Below are positions 33,545 to 42,305 of a stretch of DNA of 64,000 nucleotides, piece after piece (the stretch's first letter is position 1; each line of letters begins with the position of its first letter). Under the pieces are notes generated by a model. The model ran no database searches, had not been told where the DNA came from, and saw only the letters and a list, made by a program, of their open reading frames with translations. Source of the DNA: Halogranum amylolyticum (lineage in GTDB: Archaea > Halobacteriota > Halobacteria > Halobacteriales > Haloferacaceae); the NCBI RefSeq assembly GCF_900110465.1, contig NZ_FODV01000002.1, forward strand, positions 310,001 through 374,000, in the 5' to 3' direction. The translations under genes were made by a program, and so were the position numbers.

Positions 33545-34323
33545 CAGAACTCGAGGTGAACCGCGTCGCCGGTGGCGAGTCCGAACGCCTCGTCGCCGCG
33601 TCCCCGGTTCACGTCGCACTCGACGTAGCCGTGGCTGCCGACGGTGAGCAGTTGGTCACCCTCGGAGACGGCAGCGAAGGAGTCGCCGACGGGGACGCGC
33701 TCGCCGTTCACCGTGGCCTCGTCGTGGTCGGCGAGGACGTCGCCGGGGACGTTGGTGATGGCGTTACCGAAGTCGTCGACGACGAGCACCTCGCCGGTCA
33801 CCTCGTCGCTGGCGACGGTCGCCTCGGGGAACGTGAGGTCGACGTAGTCGTCGTCCGTCAGCGGCGTCAGGCGATCGATCCCGTCGAGCGCGTCGACCCC
33901 GACCGCGTGGACGTCGGCCGCGGCAGGCGCGAAGACGTCGCGCCCGTGGAAGGTGTGTGAGTCGGGGTCGTCGTAGGCGACGTCGAACACCTCCACGTCG
34001 CTCTCGTCGCCGCCCTGCCGCGCTGCGAGTCGTCTCGCCGGCGGCAGGAGCAGCCCGTTGTCGGGGCCGACGAGCGCGTGGTCGCCGACGCGGACGGCGA
34101 GCGCCGCGCGGTCGGTGCCGACACCGGGGTCGACGACGGCGAGGTGGACGGCGGGCGGGAAGTACGGGAGCGTCTCGCGGAGCCAGAACGCCGCCGCGCG
34201 GACGTCCTGTCGGGGGAAGTCGTGGGCGACGTCGACCAGCGTCACGTCGCCGAGGCGGTCGAGGAGGACGCCTTTCATCGCGGCCGGGTAGGGACTCCCG
34301 AAGTCGGAGGCGAGCGTGAGCAT
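33544..34323 (-). CDS. SAM hydrolase / hydroxide adenosyltransferase (DUF62 family)
   Basis: A 259-residue member of the fluorinase/SAM hydroxide adenosyltransferase family. It would convert S-adenosylmethionine to adenosine and methionine using water. Signature motifs: TLASDFGSPYPAAMKGVL, HLAVVDPGVGTDRAALAV, VGPDNGLLLP and VVDDFGNAITN, plus a C-terminal GYVECDVNRG. The fluorinase-specific loop is absent, as expected for the common archaeal/bacterial hydrolase. Between nadM and TRIC on the same strand, with a 6-base gap to nadM, so one operon. Confidence 0.9.
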   Translation of the reverse strand: MLTLASDFGSPYPAAMKGVLLDRLGDVTLVDVAHDFPRQDVRAAAFWLRETLPYFPPAVHLAVVDPGVGTDRAALAVRVGDHALVGPDNGLLLPPARRLAARQGGDESDVEVFDVAYDDPDSHTFHGRDVFAPAAADVHAVGVDALDGIDRLTPLTDDDYVDLTFPEATVASDEVTGEVLVVDDFGNAITNVPGDVLADHDEATVNGERVPVGDSFAAVSEGDQLLTVGSHGYVECDVNRGRGDEAFGLATGDAVHLEF

Positions 34324-34329
34324 CGTCGG

Positions 34330-34863
34330 TTACTCGGAGTGAGCGTTGGGGGTGCCGTTGGAGTCGCTGTCGCTGACCTTCTGGATGCGCTCGATGCCGT
34401 CGATCTCGTCGACGACGTCGACCGCGGGGTCGGGGACGAGATGTCGCCAGTCCTCGTCGTCGATCATCCGCTGGCGGAGTTCGGTGCCTTCGAGCACCTC
34501 CCGTCGGAACATCGGCGACTGGCGGACCTCGACGCCGGCCTCGTTGAACAGTTGGATGACGAGCGGGTTGTTCGAGTAGGCGACGTCGAACTTCGGCGAC
34601 ATGCTCTGGACGTGACTCACCCAGACGGAGTTCCGATCGAGGTCCTCGATGGGGACCACGTAGGTGGTGAGGTCGAACTCGGAGACCGACTTGGTGATCA
34701 TCATCACGCGCTCGCCGGCGGTGAATGGGTTGCGCGTCGAGTGCGAGTCGCCCGCGCTCCCGATCCCGAGAACGAGTTCGTCGACCTCCGTTGCGATCTC
34801 TTTCACCATGTGGTGGTGGCCGTTGTGATACGGCTGGAAGCGACCGATGTAGAACCCCCGCAT
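34330..34863 (-). CDS. nadM: Nicotinamide-nucleotide adenylyltransferase, archaeal type
   Basis: A 177-residue NMN adenylyltransferase that makes NAD+ from NMN and ATP. The nucleotidyl transferase HxGH motif is GRFQPYHNGHHHMV; the second family motif is STRNPFTAGERVMM. The central IEDLDRNSVWVSHVQ segment is typical of archaeal NadM. ATG at 34861-34863 lies 25 bases after a TATA box. First gene of an operon with the SAM hydrolase and TRIC genes; divergent from lonB. Confidence 0.93.
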   Translation of the reverse strand: MRGFYIGRFQPYHNGHHHMVKEIATEVDELVLGIGSAGDSHSTRNPFTAGERVMMITKSVSEFDLTTYVVPIEDLDRNSVWVSHVQSMSPKFDVAYSNNPLVIQLFNEAGVEVRQSPMFRREVLEGTELRQRMIDDEDWRHLVPDPAVDVVDEIDGIERIQKVSDSDSNGTPNAHSE

Positions 34864-34884
34864 GCCCCCCAGTTTCGACCGAAC

Positions 34885-34893
34885 ATTTATAAA
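34885..34893 (-). promoter_or_regulatory. TATA box of nadM
   Basis: TTTATAAAT read on the minus strand, about 25 bases before the nadM ATG. A leaderless mRNA is expected. Confidence 0.7.
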
Positions 34894-34984
34894 CCCGACG
34901 AGTCGGCGATTTCGACCGAAACGGAGCGTAACGGGCGTCAAAACCCGGATACGGTGATGCGTCGCGTCGACCCGCGGGGAGAAA

Positions 34985-34991
34985 GTATATC
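34985..34991 (+). promoter_or_regulatory. TATA box of lonB
   Basis: GTATATC in the context GAAAGTATATCAAT, with GAAAG as a BRE-like lead, about 40 bases before the lonB ATG at 35030. Confidence 0.6.
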
Positions 34992-35029
34992 AATCGCGCA
35001 CCCTACGGTCTATACAGCGACACAGTTCT

Positions 35030-37168
35030 ATGAGCAACGACATGGACAACGACGACAGGCACCCGGAACAAGGGGCCCACGACTCCGAGCGGTCCGACCA
35101 TTCGGACCAGGACCCGGATCAGGAGCAGGCCCCATCGTCCGGGGGCCAGCCGACGGACGGCAGCCGTGAGCGGGGTCACCACCCCGACCCCGAGGGGACG
35201 GAGAGCGGGTCGATAGACGACCTCGGCAGCAGCGTCGAGGTCAACGCCGACATCGCGGAGGACGTCGACGAGGACGACCTCCTCGGCGGACTCCTCATCG
35301 ACTCGACGGACGAGATCGAGGTTCCCGACCGACTCGTCGACCAGGTCATCGGACAGGAGCACGCCCGCGACGTCGTCATGAAGGCGGCGAAGCAGCGCCG
35401 TCACGTGATGATGATCGGCTCTCCGGGGACGGGGAAGTCGATGCTCGCGAAGGCGATGGCCGAACTCCTGCCGAAGGAGGAGCTTCAGGACGTTCTCGTC
35501 TACCACAACCCCGACGACGGCAACCAGCCGAAGGTACGGACGGTGCCGGCCGGCAAGGGTGAACAGATCGTCGAGGCCCACAAAGAGGAGGCGCGCAAGC
35601 GCAACCAGATGCGCTCGTTCCTCATGTGGATCATCATCGCCGTCGTCCTCGGCTACTCGCTGATCATCGCCGGACAGATCCTGCTCGGCATCCTCGCGGC
35701 GGGTATCATCTATCTGGCGTTCCGCTACGGCTCTCGCAGCGGCGACGCGATGATTCCGAACCTCCTCGTCAACAACGCCGACACGAAGACGGCGCCGTTC
35801 GAGGACGCGACGGGTGCACACGCCGGGGCACTGCTCGGTGACGTCCGCCACGACCCGTTCCAGTCCGGCGGGATGGAGACGCCGAGCCACGACCGCGTCG
35901 AACCCGGCGCGATCCACAAGGCGAACAAGGGCGTGCTGTTCGTCGACGAGATCAACACGCTCGACATCCGCTCCCAGCAGCATCTCATGACCGCCATCCA
36001 GGAGGGCGCGTTCGGCATCACCGGACAGTCCGAGCGCTCCTCGGGTGCGATGGTCCAGACGGAACCGGTCCCGACGGACTTCGTCATGGTGGCTGCGGGG
36101 AACCTCGACGCGATGGAGAACATGCACCCCGCACTCCGTTCCCGTATCAAGGGGTACGGATACGAGGTGTACATGGACGACACCATCGAGGACACTCCGG
36201 AGATGCGCCGCAAGTACGCGCGGTTCGTCGCCCAAGAGGTCGCCAAGGACGGCCGCCTCCCGAGCTACAACCGCGAGGCGATGGAGGAGGTCATCCTCGA
36301 GGCCCGCCGCCGTGCGGGTCGGAAGGGACATCTCACCCTCGAGTTCCGGAACCTCGGTGGACTGGTGCGCGTCGCCGGCGACATCGCTCGTGCGGAGGGC
36401 GCAGACGAGGTCACGCGGGGACACGTCCTGCAGGCCAAGCGCCGCTCGCGCAGCATCGAACAGCAGATCGCCGACGACTACATCCAGCGCCGCAAGGACT
36501 ACGAGCTCTCCGTCAACGACGGCTTCGTCACGGGTCGGGTCAACGGGCTCGCCGTCATGGGCGAGGACTCCGGTATCGTGATGCCCGTCATGGCCGAGGT
36601 GGCTCCCTCGCAGGGGCCCGGTCAGGTCATCGCCACCGGGAAGCTCCAAGAGATCGCCGAGGAGTCGGTGCAGAACGTCTCGGCGATCATCAAGAAGTTC
36701 TCCGACGAGGACCTCTCGGAGAAGGACGTCCACATCCAGTTCGTCCAGGCCTACGAGGGCGTCGACGGCGACTCCGCCTCCGTCACCGTGGCGACCGCCG
36801 TCATCAGCGCGCTGGAGAACGTCGGCGTCGCACAGAACATCGCCATGACCGGTTCGCTGTCCGTTCGTGGCGACGTGCTCCCGGTCGGTGGGGTCACCCA
36901 CAAGATCGAGGCGGCCGCGAAGGCCGGCATGGACACCGTCATCATCCCGGCGGCGAACATGCAGGACGTCATGATCGAAGACGAGTACAAGGAGATGGTC
37001 GACATCGTCCCCGTCTCGCACATCAGCGAGGTGCTCGACGTGGCGCTCGAGGGCGAACCCGAGAAGGACTCACTCATCGACCGCCTCAAGAGCATCACCG
37101 GATCGACGCTCGACAAGCAGCAGGGCAAGAGCGTCAACAAGGGTCCGAGCAGCCCCAGTCCGCAGTAG
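35030..37168 (+). CDS. lonB: ATP-dependent protease LonB, membrane anchored
   Basis: A 712-residue archaeal LonB. An acidic, disordered N-terminus (first 85 residues) precedes the AAA+ domain, with Walker A GSPGTGKSMLAKAM. Two hydrophobic helices (about residues 201-240, FLMWIIIAVVLGYSLIIAG and ILLGILAAGIIYLAF), inserted between Walker A and Walker B, anchor it in the membrane. Walker B is VLFVDEINTLD. The C-terminal protease has the Ser-Lys dyad in DGDSASVTVATAV and GGVTHKIEAAAKAG. In Haloferax, Lon is essential and controls carotenoid and membrane composition. A TATA box lies about 40 bases before the ATG. Confidence 0.95.
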   Translation: MSNDMDNDDRHPEQGAHDSERSDHSDQDPDQEQAPSSGGQPTDGSRERGHHPDPEGTESGSIDDLGSSVEVNADIAEDVDEDDLLGGLLIDSTDEIEVPDRLVDQVIGQEHARDVVMKAAKQRRHVMMIGSPGTGKSMLAKAMAELLPKEELQDVLVYHNPDDGNQPKVRTVPAGKGEQIVEAHKEEARKRNQMRSFLMWIIIAVVLGYSLIIAGQILLGILAAGIIYLAFRYGSRSGDAMIPNLLVNNADTKTAPFEDATGAHAGALLGDVRHDPFQSGGMETPSHDRVEPGAIHKANKGVLFVDEINTLDIRSQQHLMTAIQEGAFGITGQSERSSGAMVQTEPVPTDFVMVAAGNLDAMENMHPALRSRIKGYGYEVYMDDTIEDTPEMRRKYARFVAQEVAKDGRLPSYNREAMEEVILEARRRAGRKGHLTLEFRNLGGLVRVAGDIARAEGADEVTRGHVLQAKRRSRSIEQQIADDYIQRRKDYELSVNDGFVTGRVNGLAVMGEDSGIVMPVMAEVAPSQGPGQVIATGKLQEIAEESVQNVSAIIKKFSDEDLSEKDVHIQFVQAYEGVDGDSASVTVATAVISALENVGVAQNIAMTGSLSVRGDVLPVGGVTHKIEAAAKAGMDTVIIPAANMQDVMIEDEYKEMVDIVPVSHISEVLDVALEGEPEKDSLIDRLKSITGSTLDKQQGKSVNKGPSSPSPQ

Positions 37169-38053
37169 ATGACCAACTGGGCGGCGTTCGCGGGGTTCGC
37201 GGGCGTCGTCCTCGGTCTCCTTCTCCTGCTCGCACACGCCTCGAAGGAGGTTTTTTCCAACGGCTCCGACGACCAGCGACGGCTCGGGTTCGACCCGGAA
37301 CGGCCGCTGAAGCGCCGTCGACGCGACCGACCGGACGGGACGACGCCGGACGGAGGCGTCACGAGGAGCAGCGACGCCGCCACCGGCGACTCGGACGGTG
37401 GCTGGGAGGCGCTCGACGTTGACCGCCACCACCGACACAGGCTGCACGCAGGGGGCGGCTACGAGCTGTCGACGACGTCGCTGCTCGTCAACGTCGCGCT
37501 CTCGCAGGGGCTGTTCGGCGCGTTTCTCGTCGTCGGTGCGTGGTACACCGAGATTCCGCTCGACGCGCTCGGACTCGGCGACGACGGCGTGAGCCTCCTC
37601 GCGTTGGCGCTCGGCGTCGGTCTCGGCGCCGGCCTCTACGCGGTCAACGAAGTCGGCGCGGCCTTCGGCGAACGGCTCGGCGTCGGGAGCTCCGAGGAGT
37701 TGCGCGAGGCGCTCGCACCCGACTCCGCGGCGGGATGGGCGGTGCTCCTGCTTCTCGTGCTTCCAGTGATCGCCGGCTTCGAGGAACTGCTGTTCCGGGC
37801 GGCGCTCGTCGGCGTCGTCGCCGCGGGGTTCGGCGTCTCGCCGTGGCTACTCGCGGTGCTCTCCTCGGTCGCCTTCGCGCTCGGTCACGGTGCCCAGGGA
37901 CCGGGCGGGATCTTCGTCACGGGGATGCTGGGGTTCGTGCTCGCGGCGGCGTTCGTGCTGACCGAGAGTCTGCTGGTCGTCGTCGTCGCCCACTACCTCG
38001 TCAACGCCCTTGAGTTCGTGGTGCACGAGGGGTTCGGTATCGACTGGGTGTAG
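37169..38053 (+). CDS. CPBP family intramembrane metalloprotease
   Basis: A 294-residue membrane protein with about eight helices. The CPBP/Abi motifs are GFEELLFRAAL (EExxR-type), SSVAFALGHGAQ (FxxxH) and VVVAHYLVNAL (HxxxN), all conserved, so a glutamic-type intramembrane protease is likely. Between helix 1 and the core is a charged, low-complexity linker (residues 30-95). It begins at the base after the lonB stop codon, so it is co-transcribed with the other membrane protease. Substrates unknown. Confidence 0.88.
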   Translation: MTNWAAFAGFAGVVLGLLLLLAHASKEVFSNGSDDQRRLGFDPERPLKRRRRDRPDGTTPDGGVTRSSDAATGDSDGGWEALDVDRHHRHRLHAGGGYELSTTSLLVNVALSQGLFGAFLVVGAWYTEIPLDALGLGDDGVSLLALALGVGLGAGLYAVNEVGAAFGERLGVGSSEELREALAPDSAAGWAVLLLLVLPVIAGFEELLFRAALVGVVAAGFGVSPWLLAVLSSVAFALGHGAQGPGGIFVTGMLGFVLAAAFVLTESLLVVVVAHYLVNALEFVVHEGFGIDWV

Positions 38054-38084
38054 CGCTTATCACGACCCCAGCTGAATCGGGCGT

Positions 38085-38477
38085 ATGGTCCCTTCCCCGT
38101 TCGACGGCCGGCGTGACCTCGACGCGACGGACGTCGTCGCCGCCGTCGGGCTCTGCTGTTGTGTGCTCTTCGAGAGCCTCGCCATCCTCGACCGAATCGT
38201 CGGTACTGACTTCTGGCCTACTGACTTCGGGTTCGGTGTCAACCTCTTCGTGTTCGGGTCGTTGTACGGGGTGTTCCTCAGACGCCTCGCACTCCGCGAG
38301 CGGCGTCTCACGGTCGGATTCCTGACGGTCGCGGTGTGTGCGATGGTTGCCGCCGCGTACACGAACCCGGAGGGACCACTGATGCCCGTCGTCGTTGTCT
38401 CACTACTCGTCGCGGGCGTCGTGGGCGGGAAAGGAGTCGTCGAGTCGCTCGGGACGTCGCGCAGTACGGGTCATTGA
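38085..38477 (+). CDS. Hypothetical four-helix membrane protein
   Basis: A 130-residue protein with hydrophobic stretches at DVVAAVGLCCCVLFESLAIL, LFVFGSLYGVFL, VGFLTVAVCAMVAAAY and VVVVSLLVAGVVG. Three adjacent Cys in helix 1 are unusual. No family recognised. It follows the CPBP gene by 31 bases and may share its mRNA. Confidence 0.65.
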   Translation: MVPSPFDGRRDLDATDVVAAVGLCCCVLFESLAILDRIVGTDFWPTDFGFGVNLFVFGSLYGVFLRRLALRERRLTVGFLTVAVCAMVAAAYTNPEGPLMPVVVVSLLVAGVVGGKGVVESLGTSRSTGH

Positions 38478-38521
38478 GGGAGCGACGCCGGAGTGAAGTA
38501 CCCGACGCACCCAGAGTGCGT

Positions 38522-38863
38522 ATGGCCGCCTCCGAGATCTCCCAACGACAGCAGAACCTGCTGCGCGCGTTCCTCCTCGGCTACGTGTTGCTCGTGCTCG
38601 TCTCCATCGCTACGGGTGACCCGCTCGTCTCGCTGGTCGTCGACGTCGTCTTCAGCGTCGCCATCGTCGTCGTCGGCTATCTCGTGCTCGTCAACAGCGA
38701 CGGACAGACGCTGGGCGTTACGACCGGTGTCGCGTTCGTCGGCTCCGGCGTCGCGCAGGCCATCGGACTCGTCACTGGGTGGCCGACGGCGGAGACGACG
38801 TCGAACCTGCTGTTGCTCGCCGGACTCGGGTTGTATCTGTACGGACGAGTGAGAAGTCGGTGA
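38522..38863 (+). CDS. Hypothetical small membrane protein
   Basis: A 113-residue protein with four predicted helices: RAFLLGYVLLVLVSIAT, LVVDVVFSVAIVVVGYLVLV, TGVAFVGSGVAQAIGLVTG and NLLLLAGLGLYLYG. No family recognised. Short cytosolic N-terminus (MAASEISQRQQNLL) and tiny basic tail. It is 44 bases from the previous membrane gene and ends 20 bases before the convergent MGMT-like gene. Confidence 0.65.
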   Translation: MAASEISQRQQNLLRAFLLGYVLLVLVSIATGDPLVSLVVDVVFSVAIVVVGYLVLVNSDGQTLGVTTGVAFVGSGVAQAIGLVTGWPTAETTSNLLLLAGLGLYLYGRVRSR

Positions 38864-38882
38864 AGTGAGATAGAGAACCCGC

Positions 38883-39335
38883 TCACCGTTCGACTGCTCG
38901 CAGTCGCTTTCCGACGTCGGGCGGCGTCGCCCCTCCTGCGCCCTCGACGCGGTGGTCCGGGACGAAGATCGGTGTCGGGTTCTCGCGAAGCGCGCTCCGC
39001 ACCGTCCGCATCTCCTCGTCGTCCTCGTCGTCGAACCCCGCCAGTCGCGCGACGCGGTCGACAGCGACCGTCTCGCCGTAGGGGAGCTTTCTGAGCGCGT
39101 CGAGTACTCGGCGCTGCTCCGTCGGCACCGTCAGCGCCACGGGGACGTCGTCGAAGTGGTCCTCATCGCCGGCGAGGTAGTCGTCGATGCGGTCGAGCAA
39201 CGGATGGTCGCCCTCGGCGTCGTCGGCGACGCGCTCGGGGAACGAGACGTCGATGACCTTCCCACCTGCGACACCCAACTGGATCACGGTGTCTAGCGCG
39301 TCGAACTCGCGTGCGTAGATTCCGGCGTCCTCCAT
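38883..39335 (-). CDS. MGMT-like protein lacking the active-site cysteine
   Basis: A 150-residue protein of the O6-alkylguanine-DNA alkyltransferase fold. The DNA-binding helix-turn-helix part (LRKLPYGETVAVDRVARLAG) and the Asn-hinge NPTPIFVPDHRVEG are clear. The catalytic PCHR is replaced by PDHR, so Asp stands where the alkyl-accepting Cys should be. Alkyltransferase-like (ATL) proteins use Trp or Ala in that place; Asp is a further variant. It may recognise alkylated DNA and recruit nucleotide excision repair, or have another role. It is divergent from the trp operon and shares its promoter region. Confidence 0.85.
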   Translation of the reverse strand: MEDAGIYAREFDALDTVIQLGVAGGKVIDVSFPERVADDAEGDHPLLDRIDDYLAGDEDHFDDVPVALTVPTEQRRVLDALRKLPYGETVAVDRVARLAGFDDEDDEEMRTVRSALRENPTPIFVPDHRVEGAGGATPPDVGKRLRAVER

Positions 39336-39389
39336 ACCCCCTCGGAGGACCGACCCGGACTTGAAAGTTGAGCCAGTGGCGCAAGCCTT

Positions 39390-39417
39390 TTGTACAGATG
39401 AGTGCGCTAGTGTACAA
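39390..39417. promoter_or_regulatory. TRP box-like inverted repeat TTGTACA/TGTACAA before trpC
   Basis: TTGTACA (39390-39396) and TGTACAA (39411-39417) form a perfect 7-bp inverted repeat with a 14-base spacer. They lie directly after an AT-rich AAGCCTTTT (39383-39390) that could be the TATA region, and the right arm overlaps the trpC start codon. The core TGTACA equals the consensus TRP box of the tryptophan-responsive regulator TrpY in Methanothermobacter. No trpY gene is seen in this window. Confidence 0.6.
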
Positions 39418-40193
39418 TGATGAACGCTAATGAGGACGAGATCGCGCCGGCGGTGCGCTCTATTCTCGCCGCGGCGCGGGAACGCGAGGGCGGGACGGAG
39501 CGACTCGCCGTCGACGCGCGGTCGCTCACCGACGCCGTCGCGGCAGTCGAGGCCGACGGTCGCGTGCCGATCATCGCGGAGGTCAAGCCGACGAGTCCGA
39601 CGACGGAGGGGACGCGCGACGAGGACCCGGTCGAACTGGCCGAGCAGATGGTCGCAGGCGGGGCCGCCGCCCTGTCGGTGCTCACCGAACCCGAGCACTT
39701 CGGCGGATCGACGGCGAACCTCCGACGCATCCGTGAGGCGGTGGACGTCCCCGTCCTGCGGAAGGACTTCGTCGTGCGCGAGGACCAACTCGACGTCGTC
39801 GAGTCGGACGTCGTGCTGCTCATCGCCCGGTTCGTCGACGACCTCGCCGGACTGGTCGAGGCGGCCGAGTCACGCGGGTTCCAGGCGCTGGTCGAGGTCC
39901 ACGACGCCGCCGAGTTGGAGGCGGCGCTCGCGGCAGACGCGTCCATCATCGGAATCAATAACCGCGACCTCGCCAAGTTGGAGGTAGACCTCGTGACGTT
40001 CGAGGAGGTCGCGACGGGCGTCCCCGACGACGTGACACTCATCGCAGAGAGCGGCGTGTCGACCGTCGACGACGTGCGACGGATGCGCGCGGCCGGTGCG
40101 GACGCGCTCCTCGTCGGGACGGCGATCATGGGCGCTGGTGACGTGACTGAGAACGTCCGGCGCCTGACGACCGCGACACAGGAGACGACATGA
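39417..40193 (+). CDS. trpC: Indole-3-glycerol-phosphate synthase
   Basis: A 258-residue TIM-barrel enzyme that closes the indole ring of CdRP in tryptophan synthesis. Motifs: [11 protein letters not shown] (catalytic Lys and phosphate loop), VLRKDFVV (catalytic Lys), [10 protein letters not shown] (Glu), GINNRDL and AESGV (phosphate binding). Start is ATG 39417 or the next ATG three bases later. First gene of trpCBA; its stop overlaps the trpB start (ATGA). A TRP box-like inverted repeat covers the promoter-to-start interval. Confidence 0.95.
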   Translation: MMNANEDEIAPAVRSILAAAREREGGTERLAVDARSLTDAVAAVEADGRVPIIAEVKPTSPTTEGTRDEDPVELAEQMVAGGAAALSVLTEPEHFGGSTANLRRIREAVDVPVLRKDFVVREDQLDVVESDVVLLIARFVDDLAGLVEAAESRGFQALVEVHDAAELEAALAADASIIGINNRDLAKLEVDLVTFEEVATGVPDDVTLIAESGVSTVDDVRRMRAAGADALLVGTAIMGAGDVTENVRRLTTATQETT

Positions 40194-41434
40194 GCACGAA
40201 CACAGACGGCAAATTCGGCGACTACGGCGGACAGTACGTACCCGAGGCGTTGATGCCGGCCATCGAGGAACTGGACGACGCCTACGAACGCTACGTCCTG
40301 AACAACGAAGACGGGTTCGTAGACGAGTTCCGACGGCGACTGCGGGACTTCGGCGGCCGACCGACGCCGCTGCAGCGGGCGGACCGCCTCTCGGAACGCT
40401 ACGACCGAGAGGTCTACCTGAAGCGCGAGGATCTCCTCCACGGCGGCGCGCACAAACTGAACAACGCGCTCGGACAGGTGCTGCTCGCGAAGTACATGGG
40501 CAAAGAGCGCATCGTCGCCGAGACCGGCGCAGGCCAGCACGGCACCGCGACGGCGATGGCGGCCGCCCACCTCGACATGCCCTGCGAGATCTACATGGGG
40601 ACGCGCGACATCAACCGCCAGCGCCCCAACGTGTTCCGAATGCGTATCAACGGGGCCGAAGTGAACCCCGTCACGGTCGGTCGCGGGACGCTCAAGGAGG
40701 CCATCTCCGAGACGATGCGCGACTGGGCGACGACCGTCGAGACGACGCACTACGTCATCGGATCGGTCGTCGGTCCACACCCGTTCCCGAGCATGGTGCG
40801 GGACTTTCAGGCCGTGATTTCGGAGGAGGCGCGCCGCCAGTCCGAAGAGCAGTTCGGCGGCCTGCCGGACTCCGTACTCGCCTGTGCGGGCGGCGGGTCG
40901 AACACGATGGGCGCGTTCGCGGAGTTCGTCGACGACGAGGGGGTCGACCTCTACGCCGTCGAGGCGGGTGGGAGTAGCCTCGAAGTCGACGAGGAGGCGG
41001 GGGTCGCCCCCAACTCCGCGTCGCTGTCGACCGGCGACGAGGGCGTGCTCCACGGCGCTCGCACGAAACTCCTGCAGGACCGCGACGGCCAGATCATGGA
41101 GTCCCACAGCGTCTCCTCGGGGCTCGACTACGCGGGCGTCGGCCCCGAACTCGCACATCTCGTCGACGAGGGACGCGTCACGCCCGTCAACGTCGACGAC
41201 GACGCCGCACTGGAGGCGTTCCACCGTCTCTCCCAGGAGGAGGGCGTCATCCCGGCACTAGAGACGGCCCACGCCTTCGCGTATCTCCACGAGGAGTACG
41301 AGCAGTTGGGCGAGACGGTCGTCGTCAACGTCTCGGGCCGCGGCGACAAGGACCTCGAGTCGGTCATCGAGGAGACGAGCAAGCGCGACATCCCGAACGC
41401 CCCCGACATGGACGCGTTCCAGGGAGGGCTCTGA
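40190..41434 (+). CDS. trpB: Tryptophan synthase beta subunit
   Basis: A 414-residue PLP enzyme that joins indole and serine. The PLP lysine is in [12 protein letters not shown]; the glycine-rich phosphate loop is [12 protein letters not shown]; the N-terminal [15 protein letters not shown] and the [13 protein letters not shown] substrate loop are the usual TrpB1 features. Translation is coupled to trpC (ATG at 40190 overlaps its TGA) and its stop is directly followed by the trpA ATG at 41435. Confidence 0.97.
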   Translation: MSTNTDGKFGDYGGQYVPEALMPAIEELDDAYERYVLNNEDGFVDEFRRRLRDFGGRPTPLQRADRLSERYDREVYLKREDLLHGGAHKLNNALGQVLLAKYMGKERIVAETGAGQHGTATAMAAAHLDMPCEIYMGTRDINRQRPNVFRMRINGAEVNPVTVGRGTLKEAISETMRDWATTVETTHYVIGSVVGPHPFPSMVRDFQAVISEEARRQSEEQFGGLPDSVLACAGGGSNTMGAFAEFVDDEGVDLYAVEAGGSSLEVDEEAGVAPNSASLSTGDEGVLHGARTKLLQDRDGQIMESHSVSSGLDYAGVGPELAHLVDEGRVTPVNVDDDAALEAFHRLSQEEGVIPALETAHAFAYLHEEYEQLGETVVVNVSGRGDKDLESVIEETSKRDIPNAPDMDAFQGGL

Positions 41435-42271
41435 ATGAGCCGGATCTCCGACGCCTTCGACGACGGTCCCGCGTTCGTCCCGTATCTCGCCGTCGGCGAC
41501 CCGGACTACGAGTCCTCGCTGGCGTACGTCGAGGCGCTCGAACGCGGTGGTGCCGACCTGATCGAACTCGGGCTGCCGTTCTCCGAACCGATCGCGGAGG
41601 GACCGACCATCCAGTCGGCCGTCGTCCGGTCGCTGGAGGGCGGGATGACGCCGACGCGGTTCTTCGAGTTCGTCGAGGAGTTGGACGTCGACGTCCCGCT
41701 GGTCTGCATGACGTACTACAACCTCATCTACCAGTTCGGTGAGGAACCCGGTCCACGTCCTTTCGTCGAGAAGGCCGCCGAGGTCGGCATCGACGGCTTC
41801 GTCGTCCCGGACCTGCCCGCCGAGGAGGCCGACCCGCTCCGTGAAGCGTGCGACGAGTTCGACCGCGACCTCGTGTTCATCGTCGCGCCGACGACGCGCG
41901 GCGAGCGACTCGAACGCATCATGGAACGGGTGTCGGGCTACGTGTACGTGCAGGCCCGCCTCGGCGTCACCGGCGCACAGGACGACGTCTCCGAGGAGAC
42001 CGGTCACAGCCTCGACCGTCTCTCGCAGTGGGACGTGCCGAAGGCCGTCGGCTTCGGCATCAAGACGGGCGAACACGCCGCGAACATCGTCGCCGGCGGC
42101 GCCGACGGCATCATCGTCGGCAGCGCGCTCGTGGACATCGTCGCCGAAGGACACGAAAGCGGCGACAGCGCCGCCGAGGTGGCCGACCGTCTCGAAACCA
42201 AGGCGCGCGAGCTGAAAGACGGCGCCCTCCGGGGTGCCGAGCAACGTGTACCGCATCCGGAACGGCAATAA
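41435..42271 (+). CDS. trpA: Tryptophan synthase alpha subunit with Glu for catalytic Asp
   Basis: A 278-residue TIM-barrel enzyme that splits indole-3-glycerol phosphate and channels indole to TrpB. The catalytic Glu is in [19 protein letters not shown]; at the position of the second catalytic acid (Asp60 in Salmonella, in the ADG of FSDPxADG) this protein has Glu (AEG). Phosphate-binding GFGIKTG and GSALV are present, as is [13 protein letters not shown] near loop 6. The change is conservative and may be usual for haloarchaeal TrpA. It begins directly after the trpB stop. Confidence 0.95.
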   Translation: MSRISDAFDDGPAFVPYLAVGDPDYESSLAYVEALERGGADLIELGLPFSEPIAEGPTIQSAVVRSLEGGMTPTRFFEFVEELDVDVPLVCMTYYNLIYQFGEEPGPRPFVEKAAEVGIDGFVVPDLPAEEADPLREACDEFDRDLVFIVAPTTRGERLERIMERVSGYVYVQARLGVTGAQDDVSEETGHSLDRLSQWDVPKAVGFGIKTGEHAANIVAGGADGIIVGSALVDIVAEGHESGDSAAEVADRLETKARELKDGALRGAEQRVPHPERQ

Positions 42272-42305
42272 GGACGGATTGACACAGATTCACATAACTA
42301 AACTC

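Noticed and set aside
35003..37021. 672-codon open frame opposite lonB
   Set aside because: It is the antisense shadow of a clear LonB. Its composition is Val/Asp/Arg-rich without motifs, like many antisense frames in this DNA.
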